DNA from: UTCFX2 sp002050125
GTDB taxonomy: Bacteria > Chloroflexota > Anaerolineae > Anaerolineales > UBA4823
Direction of reading: 5' to 3'
Assembly: GCA_027494035.1 (NCBI GenBank)
Contig: JAOSJQ010000001.1
Location: 2,480,001 to 2,544,000, forward strand
DNA: 64,000 bases
How positions within the stretch are numbered: the stretch's first letter is position 1; every line of letters starts with the position of its first letter. This document shows positions 1 to 8,853 of this stretch, in pieces. Position numbers and translations under genes: made by a program. A model generated the notes under the pieces. That model did no database searches and was not told the origin of the DNA. It was given only the letters and a program-made list of their open reading frames with translations.

Positions 1-72
1 CTGTCCCGGGTCGGGAGGTTTAGCCCGCGCATATTCCGGATAGCAAGCGTCAATTTCGCTGAACAATCAACC

Positions 73-101
73 TTGACGGATTGGAACAGGTAAGATAGAC
101 T
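73..101 (+). promoter_or_regulatory. putative sigma-70 promoter of the aromatic operon
   Basis: A TTGACG box (73-78) and a TAGACT box (96-101) are separated by 17 bases, close to the -35/-10 consensus. Transcription would begin near 108, just ahead of the leader peptide at 132. No other gene is seen in bases 1-131. The assignment rests on motif match and position only. Confidence 0.5.
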
Positions 102-131
102 TGCGCTATTCGAATTGAGCAAACATTCGCA

Positions 132-203
132 ATGAATCAGTCCCGCTTCTTTTACGCTTATTATTTTAGCGACTGCGATCCAGCAGCCGTTGGCGGCGTT
201 TAA
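132..203 (+). CDS. Phe/Tyr-rich leader peptide of the aromatic operon
   Basis: A 23-codon reading frame starts at ATG 132 and stops with TAA at 201-203. Codons 6-12 read F-F-Y-A-Y-Y-F, giving three Phe and three Tyr codons within seven positions. Such a run of the operon's own end products is the hallmark of attenuation leaders such as pheL (established for enteric phe and trp operons). The ribosome-binding site is weak. Here the ribosome would stall at 147-167 when charged tRNA-Phe or tRNA-Tyr is scarce, covering the first strand of the downstream RNA switch. The peptide itself probably has no other function. Confidence 0.82.
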   Translation: MNQSRFFYAYYFSDCDPAAVGGV

Positions 204-258
204 GCGGGAACCAGGCAACCAGTCATCCCAAACGCGAGGCCCACGGCCTCGCGTTTTT
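141..258 (+). promoter_or_regulatory. ribosome-mediated transcription attenuator (Phe/Tyr)
   Basis: Three mutually exclusive pairings are visible. Segment 1 TCCCGCTT (141-148), inside the leader peptide, is the exact complement of segment 2 AAGCGGGA (202-209). Segment 2 can instead pair with segment 3: GCGTTT (196-201) with AAACGC (230-235), and GGGA (206-209) with TCCC (226-229). Segment 3 (230-240) is also the 5' arm of the terminator. Stalling at the Phe/Tyr codons would mask segment 1, release segment 2 and form the antiterminator; free translation would form 1:2 and the terminator. The logic matches known amino acid attenuators; the operation is inferred. Confidence 0.8.
230..258 (+). 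terminator. rho-independent attenuator terminator
   Basis: AAACGCGAGGC (230-240) pairs perfectly with GCCTCGCGTTT (246-256) around a 5-base loop, and a run of five T ends at 258. It lies between the leader peptide and the first structural gene, 32 bases before the aroH start, so it must be read through for the operon to be expressed. Confidence 0.85.
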
Positions 259-289
259 GATTTATAGGCAGTCTCAGAAAGGAGTTCAA

Positions 290-670
290 ATGCTCGTTCG
301 TGGAATCCGCGGCGCCACAGTCGCCCAGGCTGACCAACCCGAAGCCATCCTGGAAGCCACGCGCCGTTTGCTGGAAGCCATCCTCGCCGCCAACCCGCAA
401 TTGCGCACCGACCAGATCGCCAGCGCCCTTTTCACCGTCACCGCGGACTTGAACGCCGCCTACCCGGCTGCGGCAGCCCGCCAGATGGGTTGGAGTGACG
501 TGCCGCTGATGTGCGCCCGTGAGATCGACGTTCCAACTGGTTTGCCGCGCTGTATCCGGGTGCTGCTGCACTGGAACACCGATCTGGAGCAAACCGCGGT
601 GCGCCACGTTTACCTGGAGGAAGCCCAACGCCTGCGCCCCGATTTATCGAGCCAGGGGGAGGAGGCGTGA
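290..670 (+). CDS. aroH: chorismate mutase, AroH type
   Basis: The 126-residue product matches the monofunctional AroH class (trimeric alpha/beta barrel-like fold) that rearranges chorismate to prephenate. The N-terminus VRGIRGATV and the stretch LMCAREIDVPTGLPRCIRVL carry the Arg, Cys, Glu and Arg residues known to line the active site in the Bacillus enzyme. I chose ATG 290 because AAAGGAG sits at 278-284 and family members begin at this point; an in-frame ATG at 257 overlaps the attenuator terminator. It is the first gene of the operon and feeds tyrA two genes downstream. Confidence 0.93.
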   Translation: MLVRGIRGATVAQADQPEAILEATRRLLEAILAANPQLRTDQIASALFTVTADLNAAYPAAAARQMGWSDVPLMCAREIDVPTGLPRCIRVLLHWNTDLEQTAVRHVYLEEAQRLRPDLSSQGEEA

Positions 671-745
671 GCATTCTGCCGCTCGATGTTCGGTCGTGCT
701 AGCTGCGATTATCCTCAGTTTATCTAAAAAAAGGAGAGTTGAAGA

Positions 746-1819
746 ATGATGATTATTATGCGTGCAGACGCCTCGAATAAAGAGATCGAGGCAGTGATCG
801 AGAAAGTCAAGGCGAACGGATTGAGCGCCCACATTTCCGTGGGCGAAGAACGCAAGGTGATCGGCGCGATCGGCGACGGGCGGGTGGTCGACCGTGATCA
901 GTTCGCCCTGCTTTCTGGCGTCGACCGGGTAGTTCCGATCTCACGCCCGTTCAAGTTGGCGTCGCGCGAGTTCCGCCCCGAAGATTCGGCGTTTCCGATC
1001 AATGGCGTCAAGATCGGCGGGCCCGACGTGGTGATCATCGCCGGACCCTGCTCGGTGGAGAGCCGCAGCCAGCTCCTCGAGACTGCTCATGCGGTGAAGG
1101 AAGCCGGAGCGCACGCCTTGCGGGGCGGGGTCTACAAGCCGCGCACCTCGCCTTACTCCTTCCAGGGCATGGGCGAGGAAGGGTTGGAGTATATGATGGA
1201 AGCGCGCGAACAAACCGGTCTGCCGATTGTGAGCGAGGTGATGCGCGAAGAGCAAATCCCGCTGATGACCCGCTCGGTGGACGTGCTGCAGGTCGGCGCC
1301 CGCAACATGCAGAATTTTGCGCTGCTGCACGCGGTCGGCGAAAGCCGCCATCCGGTGCTGCTCAAACGCGGACTGATGGCGACGGTTGAAGAGCTGCTGA
1401 TGGCAGCGGAGTACGTGCTGTCGCACGGCAACCAGCAGGTCATTTTGTGCGAGCGCGGCATCCGCACGTTCGAGACCGCCACGCGCAACACGACCGACAT
1501 CAACGCCGTGCCGGTTCTGAAAGCGCAAACCCACCTGCCGGTCATCCTGGACCCCAGCCACAGCACCGGCAACTGGACTTACGTGACCGCCATCGCGCGT
1601 TCGGCGATCGCCGCCGGGGCGGACGGGCTGATCGTCGAAGTGCACCCGCACCCCGAAGAAGCCCTCTCGGATGGCGGGCAGTCGCTCAAACCGGAGCGTT
1701 TCGCCGAGCTGGTGGAGCAGATCCGCCGGGTGGCGGAAGCCGTGGGGCGACAGGTCGCCGTTTCGAAAGACCACGACCACTCCGCCGCGCAGGTCGAGCA
1801 GGCTGTCGGCGCCGGTTAA
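746..1819 (+). CDS. aroF: 3-deoxy-7-phosphoheptulonate synthase (DAHP synthase)
   Basis: This 357-residue enzyme condenses phosphoenolpyruvate with erythrose 4-phosphate, the entry step of the shikimate pathway. Residues 1-70 form the ferredoxin-like regulatory domain seen in the Thermotoga-type enzymes, where it mediates feedback by Tyr/Phe. The catalytic barrel shows AGPCSVES, GGVYKPRTSPYSFQG, LDPSHSTGNW and EVHPHPEEALSDG. AGGAG at 732-736 supports ATG 746. The presence of the regulatory domain suggests allosteric control in addition to the upstream attenuator. The gene follows aroH after a 75-base gap that holds no other recognisable feature. Confidence 0.95.
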   Translation: MMIIMRADASNKEIEAVIEKVKANGLSAHISVGEERKVIGAIGDGRVVDRDQFALLSGVDRVVPISRPFKLASREFRPEDSAFPINGVKIGGPDVVIIAGPCSVESRSQLLETAHAVKEAGAHALRGGVYKPRTSPYSFQGMGEEGLEYMMEAREQTGLPIVSEVMREEQIPLMTRSVDVLQVGARNMQNFALLHAVGESRHPVLLKRGLMATVEELLMAAEYVLSHGNQQVILCERGIRTFETATRNTTDINAVPVLKAQTHLPVILDPSHSTGNWTYVTAIARSAIAAGADGLIVEVHPHPEEALSDGGQSLKPERFAELVEQIRRVAEAVGRQVAVSKDHDHSAAQVEQAVGAG

Positions 1820-1822
1820 GCG

Positions 1823-2710
1823 ATGGACCCTGACTTTACCTCGCTGCACCACAAACGCCTGGAGGATCTCCGGGTAGCGATCTTTGGATTGGGGCTGATG
1901 GGCGGCTCGCTGGCGCTGGGCTTGCGCGGTAAGTGCGCCGGGCTGTGGGGGGTCGATCCCGACCCGGAAGCGCGCCGGCTGGCGCAGGAGACCGGCGTGT
2001 TCACGGCTGTGACGGATCTAGCAGCGCAATTCCCGTTCGAGACCGACCTGCTGATCCTGGCGGCGCCGGTGGGGGCGATCCTGCGGCTGCTGGACGGGCT
2101 GCCCGCGTTGGTCGCCAACCCTGCGGCGGTACTCGACCTGGGCTCCACCAAACGCAGCATCGTCGAGAAGATGGCGGAACTGCCGCCGCGCTTCGATCCG
2201 CTGGGAGGGCACCCGATGTGCGGCAAGGAGGTTGGCGGGCTTGCCAATGCGGATGCCTCGATTTTTCGCGCAGCCGCGTTTGGCTTCACGCCGCTGGAGC
2301 GCACCAGCCCCTGGCTGCGCGCTCGCGCCGCGGAACTGGCGCAGGCGCTCGACGCGCGCCCGCTCTGGCTGGACCCGCTCACCCACGACCGCTGGGCAGC
2401 CTGGACCAGCCACCTGCCGTACCTGGCAGCTGGCGCATTGGCGGGGGCGGTCCCCGCCGAGGCGGCGCCGCTTGCCGGATCGGGGCTGCGCAGCACGGTG
2501 CGCCTGGCTGCCACGCCCTGGTCGATGATGCGCGACGTACTGGAGACCAACCGGCTCAACCTGCTCGCCAGCCTGCAGGCTTATCGAGCCAGCCTGCAGG
2601 AACTCGAAGCGCTGCTGGAACAGAACGATTTTGCGGAGTTAGAAACGCGGCTGGCGGCGGGCGCGGCGCGGCAGCAAGCGCTGGTAAAATTGGGCGCAGG
2701 ATCGCGCTGA
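1823..2710 (+). CDS. tyrA: prephenate dehydrogenase
   Basis: The 295-residue protein oxidatively decarboxylates prephenate to 4-hydroxyphenylpyruvate, the tyrosine branch. The NAD-binding motif FGLGLMGGSLALGL lies near residues 17-30, followed by LDLGSTKRSIV and the substrate region HPMCGKEVGG. It starts three bases after the aroF stop, implying tight co-translation. No ACT domain is visible at the C-terminus, so it is the short form. No prephenate dehydratase (pheA) is present in the window, so the phenylalanine branch must be completed elsewhere. Confidence 0.93.
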   Translation: MDPDFTSLHHKRLEDLRVAIFGLGLMGGSLALGLRGKCAGLWGVDPDPEARRLAQETGVFTAVTDLAAQFPFETDLLILAAPVGAILRLLDGLPALVANPAAVLDLGSTKRSIVEKMAELPPRFDPLGGHPMCGKEVGGLANADASIFRAAAFGFTPLERTSPWLRARAAELAQALDARPLWLDPLTHDRWAAWTSHLPYLAAGALAGAVPAEAAPLAGSGLRSTVRLAATPWSMMRDVLETNRLNLLASLQAYRASLQELEALLEQNDFAELETRLAAGAARQQALVKLGAGSR

Positions 2711-2750
2711 TTCGCCCGCGCCGATTACCCTGTTGGAGAGGCAGTTATTT

Positions 2751-4124
2751 ATGCAAATCGATTCAAAACACGCCGGACGCAGTCGGTTAACCGTGTACCG
2801 GGGCGCCGGGCTGCGCGGCGAAGCTGGCGTTGGCGCCAGCCTGCTCTTGCCGGGGGATAAGTCGCTTTCGCACCGCGCCGCGCTGTTCAGCGCGCTGGCG
2901 GAGGGGCGCAGCACGATTGGGAATTTCCTGGTCTCGGGGGTGACGCACGCCATGCTGGACGCGCTCACCCGCCTGGGGGTCGTCTGGAGTTTGGACGGTA
3001 AAACGCTCACGGTCGAGGGGGTGGGTCTGGCGCAGCGGCGCTCCGCCCCGCCGGTAGAGTTGGATTGCGGCAATTCTGCTACCACGCTGCGCCTGCTGGC
3101 GGGGGGGCTGGCGGCTTGGAACCGCCCGGCGGTTTTGGACGGCTCGCCCGGGCTGCGCCGCCGCCCGATGAACCGCATCATCGAGCCGCTGCGCTCGATG
3201 GGCGTGCAGATCGAGGGCGCCGGCGGCTGCGCTCCGCTGCAGATCGGGGCGGCGCGCGAACCGCTGCGGGCGATCCGCTACCGCCTGCCGGTCGCCAGCG
3301 CCCAGGTGAAATCCTGCCTGCTGCTGGCTGGGCTGGCGGCGGACGGGCTGACCGTCCTGGAGGAGCCGGGACCCTCGCGCGATCACACCGAACGCATGCT
3401 GCGCGCTATGGGGGTGGGTTTGGAGAGCGGCGTCGAGCAGGACTATTGGACGCGCCTGCAGCCCCCCGACCCGTTGAAGCTCAAACCGCTGTGCATGGAT
3501 CTGCCGTGCGACCCCTCCGCGGCGGCTTTTTTGATCGTCGCCGGACTGATCGTGCCCGGGTCGTCCATCTGCCTGCGCGGGGTAGGGATGAACCCCACGC
3601 GCACCGGGCTGCTCGAAACGTTGACCGAGATGGGCGCCCAAATCGAAACGCTCAACCCATGCGAGCAGGGCGGCGAGCCGGTCGCCGATCTGCTGATCCA
3701 GGCGGGTCCACTGCGGGCGGCGCGCGTACAGGGCGAGCGCGTGGTGCGCATGATCGATGAATTTCCGGTTTTTGCGCTTGCCGCCGCCTGCGCCGAAGGT
3801 CGTACGGTCGTCGTCGAGGCGGAAGAACTGCGTCACAAAGAATCGGACCGCATTTCCGTTTTAGGTCAGGAACTGCGGCGGTTGGGCGCCGCCTTCGAGG
3901 AGACCGCGGACGGTTTTGTGATCGAAGGCGGGCAGCCGCTGGCGGGCGGCGCGGCGGACGCCAACGGCGATCACCGCTTGGCGATGACGCTCGCGCTGGC
4001 TGGGCTGGTCAGCCGCACGCCGGTGCAGGTACGCGGGGCGGAAATGATCCGCGAATCGTTCCCCGAATTCGTCCAGGTGTTGGCGGGGCTGGGGGCGGAC
4101 CTGCGTGAGGAATTCGCGGGATAG
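2751..4124 (+). CDS. aroA: 3-phosphoshikimate 1-carboxyvinyltransferase (EPSP synthase)
   Basis: The 457-residue enzyme transfers enolpyruvate from PEP to shikimate 3-phosphate. Family signatures are LLPGDKSLSHRAALFSAL near the N-terminus, DCGNSATTLRLLAGG, SAQVKSCLLLAGL, DPSAAAFL, DEFPVFALAAA, RHKESDRISVL and DHRLAMTLALAGL. ATG 2751 is preferred over an in-frame TTG at 2733 because GGAGAGG (2735-2741) is correctly spaced from it. Length and motif order are typical and nothing is missing. Confidence 0.96.
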   Translation: MQIDSKHAGRSRLTVYRGAGLRGEAGVGASLLLPGDKSLSHRAALFSALAEGRSTIGNFLVSGVTHAMLDALTRLGVVWSLDGKTLTVEGVGLAQRRSAPPVELDCGNSATTLRLLAGGLAAWNRPAVLDGSPGLRRRPMNRIIEPLRSMGVQIEGAGGCAPLQIGAAREPLRAIRYRLPVASAQVKSCLLLAGLAADGLTVLEEPGPSRDHTERMLRAMGVGLESGVEQDYWTRLQPPDPLKLKPLCMDLPCDPSAAAFLIVAGLIVPGSSICLRGVGMNPTRTGLLETLTEMGAQIETLNPCEQGGEPVADLLIQAGPLRAARVQGERVVRMIDEFPVFALAAACAEGRTVVVEAEELRHKESDRISVLGQELRRLGAAFEETADGFVIEGGQPLAGGAADANGDHRLAMTLALAGLVSRTPVQVRGAEMIRESFPEFVQVLAGLGADLREEFAG

Positions 4125-4148
4125 CCGCCGCGGAAAGAATCTTCTTTA

Positions 4149-5073
4149 ATGGTGCGCCTCGGATTGATCGGTTACCCTTTGAAACACAGCCTCTCGCCAC
4201 AGATGCACGGCGCGGCGCTCTACACGCTTGGGATTTCGGGCGAGTACCGGCTCTATCCGGCGCCGCCGCTGCCGGAGGGGGCGAAGCTGCTGGAACGGAT
4301 GATCGCCTCGGTGCGCGGCGGCGAGCTGCTTGGGTTGAACGTGACCATCCCGCACAAACAGGCTGTTATGAGTTATCTGGATGATTTGACTGAGCGCGCT
4401 CGGGCAATCGGGGCGGTCAATACGATTTTTCGCCGCGCCGGAGAAGTGGTCGGCGATAACACCGACGCCCCCGGTTTTGCCCAAGACTTGCAGGTTCAAT
4501 TGCAGGGTGGGAACTCAGCGCCGCTCGATCTGCCGGGGGCGGCTGGCGCTGGTGATCGGCGCGGGCGGCGCGGCGCGCGCCGTGATCTATGCGCTGCACA
4601 CCCAGGGTTGGCGCGTCGCGGCGGCTGCCCGGCGAGTCGAGCAGGCGCAGGCGCTCGCGGCGAACTTCTCGGCGGCAGCCGCCGGCGGCGCGCAAAGCGT
4701 TTCCGCGCTCCCGCTGGAGCGCAGTTCGCTGGCGGGGCTTGCGCCCGGTTTGATCGTCAACGCAAGCTCAGCCGGGATGTTCCCCGCAGTCGAGACCACC
4801 CCCTGGCTCCCCGGGCTGCCGTTTCCGCCCGGTGCGTTCGTGTACGATTTGGTGTACAACCCCTCGCAGACCGCGCTGATGTCAGCCGCCAGGGGGGCGG
4901 GTTTGCGCGCCTGTAACGGGCTGGGGATGCTGGTGGAACAAGCCGCGCTGGCGCTCGAAACCTGGCTGGGGTGCATCGCGCCGCGCAACGCCATGCGCGC
5001 CGCGATCAGCCGGGCGGCGGAGGACCGCCCGCCCGATAGCTCAACTCCCACAGGAGGCGCGCAATGGAAGTGA
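4149..5073 (+). CDS. aroE: shikimate dehydrogenase (1-nt frameshift)
   Basis: The NADP-dependent enzyme reduces 3-dehydroshikimate to shikimate. The first frame (from ATG 4149) has GLIGYPLKHSLSPQMHGAAL, GLNVTIPHKQAVM, GAVNTIF and GDNTDAPGF. The cofactor half, VIGAGGAARA, NASSAGMFP, YDLVYNPSQTALM and the C-terminal GLGMLVEQAALAL, is in the next frame. Dropping one G from the five-G run at 4535-4539 restores one continuous protein. Because other genes here break in the same way, a sequencing or assembly indel is more likely than a dead gene. The stop overlaps the start of the aminotransferase gene by 10 bases. Confidence 0.88.
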
Positions 5074-6239
5074 AGCCCGCCGCGCGCATGGACCACCTCA
5101 AGCCGCATTTCTTTGCCGCCCTGAACGCGCGCCTGGCAGCGCTGCAGGCGCAGGGCAAAACGGTGATCCGCCTGGACGAAGGCGCGCCCGATCTGCCGCC
5201 GGCGCCCCACATCGTCGAGGCGCTGGTCAGCGCCGCCCGCCGCGCGGATGCGCACAGCTACCAGCCCCATCGTGGATCGCGCGCGCTGCGCGCCGCCTGG
5301 GCTGACTGGTACCTCAGCCAGCACGGGGTGACGCTAAACCCCGAGAACGAGATCCTGCCTTTGTTGGGTTCTAAAGAGGGCGTCTTCCACCTGAGCCAGG
5401 CGTTCCTGCAGCCCGGCGACCTGGCGCTCGTCCCCGATCCGGGTTACGTCACCTACACCCGCGGGGCGCTCTTTGCTGGGGCGCAGGTCGCGTACTTCCC
5501 GCTGCTGCCCGAGCGCGGCTACCTGCCGGAGCTTCAGGCGCTCGACCCCGAGGCGCTCGCCAGGTGCAAACTGCTGTGGCTGAATTATCCCAACAACCCG
5601 ACCGGCGCCGCCGCCCCGTTGGAACTGTTCGAACAGGCGGTTGAACTCGCCCGGCGCTACAATTTCATCGTCTGCCACGACGCGGCTTACAGCCAGGTGG
5701 CGTTCGATGGCTTGCGCCCGCCCAGCCTGCTCCAGGTGGACGGGGCGCGGGAGGTCGCGGTCGAGTTCAACACGCTCTCGAAATCGCACAACATGGCGGG
5801 CTGGCGCAGCGGGGCGCTGCTGGGCAATCCGCAAGTGGTGCGCGCGCTGTTCACCCTCAAAACCAACGCCGACAGCAGCCATTTCCTGCCGGTCTTTGAA
5901 GCCTCGATCACGGCGTTGACCGGAGACCAAACCTGGCTCGTTGAGCGCAACGAAATCTACCGCCGGCGGCGCGACGCCGCGCTGGCGGGCTTGCGCGACA
6001 TTGGGCTTTCCGCCGCGACCCCGCCGGCGGCGCTGTACGTCTGGGCGCGTTTGCCGCAGGGTTGGGAGAGCGAAGCGTTCGCCCTGGCGGCGCTCGAAGG
6101 GGCGGGGGTCAGCGTCACGCCGGGTACGGTTTTCGGCGCCAACGGTCAGGGCTACATCCGGGTGGCGCTGTGCGCCCCGGTGGAGGAAATCGAGACTGCC
6201 ATGCAGCGTCTGGGCGGCTGGCTGCGCGCCGCGCGTTAG
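5064..6239 (+). CDS. PLP-dependent class I/II aminotransferase, probably aromatic
   Basis: The 391-residue fold-type I aminotransferase shows WLNYPNNPTGA near residue 175, CHDAAYSQVAF with the cofactor-contacting Asp, and TLSKSHNMAGWRSGA carrying the Schiff-base lysine near residue 238. It overlaps aroE and sits inside the aromatic operon, so a role in transaminating 4-hydroxyphenylpyruvate or phenylpyruvate (or prephenate) is the best inference. By sequence it also resembles LL-diaminopimelate/alanine-type aminotransferases, so substrate is not settled. The GGAGG at 5052-5056 supports ATG 5064. Confidence 0.85.
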   Translation: MEVKPAARMDHLKPHFFAALNARLAALQAQGKTVIRLDEGAPDLPPAPHIVEALVSAARRADAHSYQPHRGSRALRAAWADWYLSQHGVTLNPENEILPLLGSKEGVFHLSQAFLQPGDLALVPDPGYVTYTRGALFAGAQVAYFPLLPERGYLPELQALDPEALARCKLLWLNYPNNPTGAAAPLELFEQAVELARRYNFIVCHDAAYSQVAFDGLRPPSLLQVDGAREVAVEFNTLSKSHNMAGWRSGALLGNPQVVRALFTLKTNADSSHFLPVFEASITALTGDQTWLVERNEIYRRRRDAALAGLRDIGLSAATPPAALYVWARLPQGWESEAFALAALEGAGVSVTPGTVFGANGQGYIRVALCAPVEEIETAMQRLGGWLRAAR

Positions 6240-6267
6240 GCTGAAGCTTGAGCAAACTGGGAGCGAT

Positions 6268-7452
6268 ATGACATTGAGATTTATGACCGCAGGGGAATCG
6301 CACGGGCCCGCCCTCACCGCCATTCTGGAGGGCGTTCCGGCTGGGCTGGAATTGAGCCAGCTGGTGATCGACCGCGAGCTTGCCCGCCGCCAGCAGGGTT
6401 ACGGCGCCGGACCGCGCATGAAGATCGAACAGGACGCCGTCCAGATCCTGGGCGGCGTGATGCAGGGACGCACGACCGGCGCGCCGCTGGCGTTTCAAAT
6501 CCTGAACCGCGACCACAGCAAATGGCGCAGGCGGCTCGTCGAACCGTTCACCGCTCCGCGCCCGGGTCACGCCGACCTTGGCGGCGCGGTCAAGTACGGG
6601 TTTAGCGACCTGCGCCCGGCGTTGGAGCGCGCTTCAGCCCGCGAGACGGCGGCGCGCGTGGCGGTGGGCGCGGTTTGCAAATGCCTGCTGAGTCAGTTTG
6701 GGATTCAGGTGGGGGGGTACGTGATCGCGATCGGCGAGGTGCAAGCCGACCTATCGGCGGAGCCGCGCGCCGCAGACTACGCCGCCCGCTTCGAGCAGGC
6801 GGAAGCCAGCCCGGTGCGCTGCCCCGACCCGCAAGCCTCGGCTGCGATGGAGCGGCGTATCCGCCAGGTGATCCAGGATAAGGACACGCTCGGCGGGGTG
6901 CTCGAAGTCGTCGCCCTGGGTCTGCCGCCCGGGCTGGGCTCTTACGTTCAATGGGATCAGCGGCTGGAGGCGCGCCTGGGGGCGGCTTTGCTGAGCGTGC
7001 CGGCGGTCAAAGGAGTGGAGTTTGGACCGGCGTTTGCTAATGCCCGCCAGCCGAGCACCCAGGTCCACGATGCGATCCGGCTGCAGGGCGAGCGGCTCGT
7101 GCGCCCGACCAACCGGGCGGGCGGGCTGGAAGGCGGGGTCACCAACGGCGAACCCCTGGTGATGCGCGCCGCCATGAAACCGATCGCCACCACGCTGACG
7201 CCTCAGCAAACGGTTGACCTGGCTGCCGGGCAGGAAACGCCGACGCGCTACGAGCGCTCCGATTTTTGCCCGGTGCCGCGCGCCGCGCCGATCCTCGAAG
7301 GGATGGCGGCTTTTGTCCTGGCGGACGCTCTGCTCGCAAAACTGGGCGGGGATACGCTCGCCGAATGTCTGCGCCGTTACGCCGATTTGCGCCAGATGCG
7401 CCTCTCCGATCTGAAGCTGGACGGCGTCCCGCATGAATTCTGGCTCGATTGA
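6268..7452 (+). CDS. aroC: chorismate synthase
   Basis: This 394-residue FMN-dependent enzyme converts EPSP to chorismate, the last common step. The N-terminal TAGESHGPALTAILEGVPAG, GYGAGPRMKIE, the central GHADLGGAVKYGF and ASARETAARVAVG, then GLEGGVTNGEPLVMRAAMKPI are all diagnostic. The start at ATG 6268 gives the canonical N-terminus; a longer in-frame extension upstream overlaps the aminotransferase gene and is not real. The gene follows the aminotransferase by 28 bases. Confidence 0.96.
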   Translation: MTLRFMTAGESHGPALTAILEGVPAGLELSQLVIDRELARRQQGYGAGPRMKIEQDAVQILGGVMQGRTTGAPLAFQILNRDHSKWRRRLVEPFTAPRPGHADLGGAVKYGFSDLRPALERASARETAARVAVGAVCKCLLSQFGIQVGGYVIAIGEVQADLSAEPRAADYAARFEQAEASPVRCPDPQASAAMERRIRQVIQDKDTLGGVLEVVALGLPPGLGSYVQWDQRLEARLGAALLSVPAVKGVEFGPAFANARQPSTQVHDAIRLQGERLVRPTNRAGGLEGGVTNGEPLVMRAAMKPIATTLTPQQTVDLAAGQETPTRYERSDFCPVPRAAPILEGMAAFVLADALLAKLGGDTLAECLRRYADLRQMRLSDLKLDGVPHEFWLD

Positions 7453-7519
7453 CGGGAACCGGCGGATGTTCGGGCACGTCCTCTCATTGTTCAACCGGCA
7501 AATGAGAGGAGAGAAGAAG

Positions 7520-8846
7520 ATGAAAACCGCAACTTTTTTTAGGATCGACCGTTTGTGTTTCTGGCTGTTGTGCCTCGCGCTGCTGACGGCGGGATGCGCT
7601 TCGGGAGGCAAGGTGAACGAACCGCAAGGCAAAGTGCTGCAATCGCAAATCCAGCGCGTCCAAAACCCGCAGGTCGCCCCGGCTGACGCCCAGGCGCTGG
7701 CGGAGGGCAACCGCCTGTTTGCGCTGGACTTTTATCAAGCCATCCGCGCAAAGGCGGGCAATCAATTTGTCTCGCCGTACAGCATCTCGTCCGCGCTGGC
7801 GATGACTTATGCCGGGGCGCGCGGCGGTACGGCGGATCAGATGCGGCAGGTGCTGCATTTCGATTTGCCGCCGGAGCGGCTGCACCCGGCGTTCAACGCG
7901 CTCGATCAGCAGCTTGTGAGTGTTGAAAAAGCGCCCGCGGAAGGCGAACCGCAGACTTTCCAGCTCGATGTAGCCAACTCGATCTGGGGGCAAGCCGGAC
8001 ACCCCTTCCGGCAGGAATTTCTGGACCTGCTGGCGCAGAACTACGGCGCCGGACTGCGCCTGGCTGACTTCGCCGCGAACGCCGAGGCCGCGCGCCTCGA
8101 GATCAACGACTGGGTCGCCGAAAGGACGCACGAGCGCATCAAAGATTTGATCCCCTCCGGCGGGGTCAACTCGGCGACGCGCCTGGTGCTGGCGAACGCC
8201 ATCTATTTCAAAGCCGATTGGATCTTCCCGTTCGAGAAAAACCAGACCCGCCCGCAGCCCTTCACGCTGGCGGACGGCGCGCAGGTGAACGTCGATACCA
8301 TGGAGTTTGCGCGCCCCGAGACGCTGGCTTATCTGGCGGGGGACGGCTTCCAGGCGGTCGAACTGCCGTACGCCGGCGGAACGACCAGCATGCTGATCCT
8401 GCTGCCCGCTGAAGGCAAGCTGGAAACGTTCGAAACCGGTCTGAACGGCGACCGGCTGCAAGAGATTCTCGCGCAGGCGCAGCCCACCCGCATGCAACTC
8501 ACGCTCCCCAAGTTTAGCTTCACCGTCGATTATGCGTTGAGCGACATCCTGAAAGAGATGGGCATGCCGGATGCCTTTTGCACCGGCGCGGCGGATTTCA
8601 GCGGGATGGACGAAGAGGGGAACCTGTGCATCGATCAGGTCTTTCACAAGGCGTTTGTCGCCGTCGATGAAAAAAGGCACCGAAGCGGCTGCCGCGACCG
8701 CCGTGGTCATGATGGAAGCGTCCGCAATGATCGACGAGTATATCACCGTCAAAGTGGACCGCCCGTTTGTGTTCATGATCCGCCACAATCCGAGCGGCGC
8801 AATCCTTTTTATGGGGCGCGTGGACGACCCGCGCCCGCAACAATAG
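7520..8846 (+). CDS. serpin-family protease inhibitor, lipoprotein (1-nt frameshift)
   Basis: A serpin with a lipoprotein signal peptide (lipobox LLTAGC, about residues 19-24), so probably anchored outside the membrane. Family motifs include NQFVSPYSISSALAMTYAGARGGT, NAIYFKADW and the C-terminal RPFVFMIRHNPSGAILFMGRV. The first frame ends shortly after DEK at an A6 run (8670-8675); removing one A joins the hinge KGTEAAAATAVVM and the rest. By hinge numbering the scissile P1-P1' bond would be Ala-Ser, which suggests an elastase-like target (inference). AGGAG at 7507-7511 supports ATG 7520. Its place between aroC and aroK-aroB is unexpected for a pathway operon. The break is probably a homopolymer error. 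Confidence 0.87.
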
Positions 8847-8853
8847 ACGAATA

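Noticed and set aside
257..289. Upstream start for chorismate mutase
   Set aside because: It would place translation within the T-run of the attenuator terminator, while ATG 290 has a good Shine-Dalgarno and the family N-terminus.
941..1852. Long antisense reading frames such as 941-1852, 7484-8869 and 25133-26869
   Set aside because: They are opposite-strand shadows of GC-rich genes with recognisable products; no motifs or ribosome-binding sites of their own.
5941..6267. N-terminal extension of chorismate synthase
   Set aside because: The extension is the out-of-frame 3' end of the aminotransferase gene; family members start at the TLRFMTAGESHG position.
8670..8675. A6 run in the serpin as programmed frameshifting
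   Set aside because: Possible in principle, but many unrelated genes here break in homopolymers without any stimulatory signal, so error is the simpler reading.
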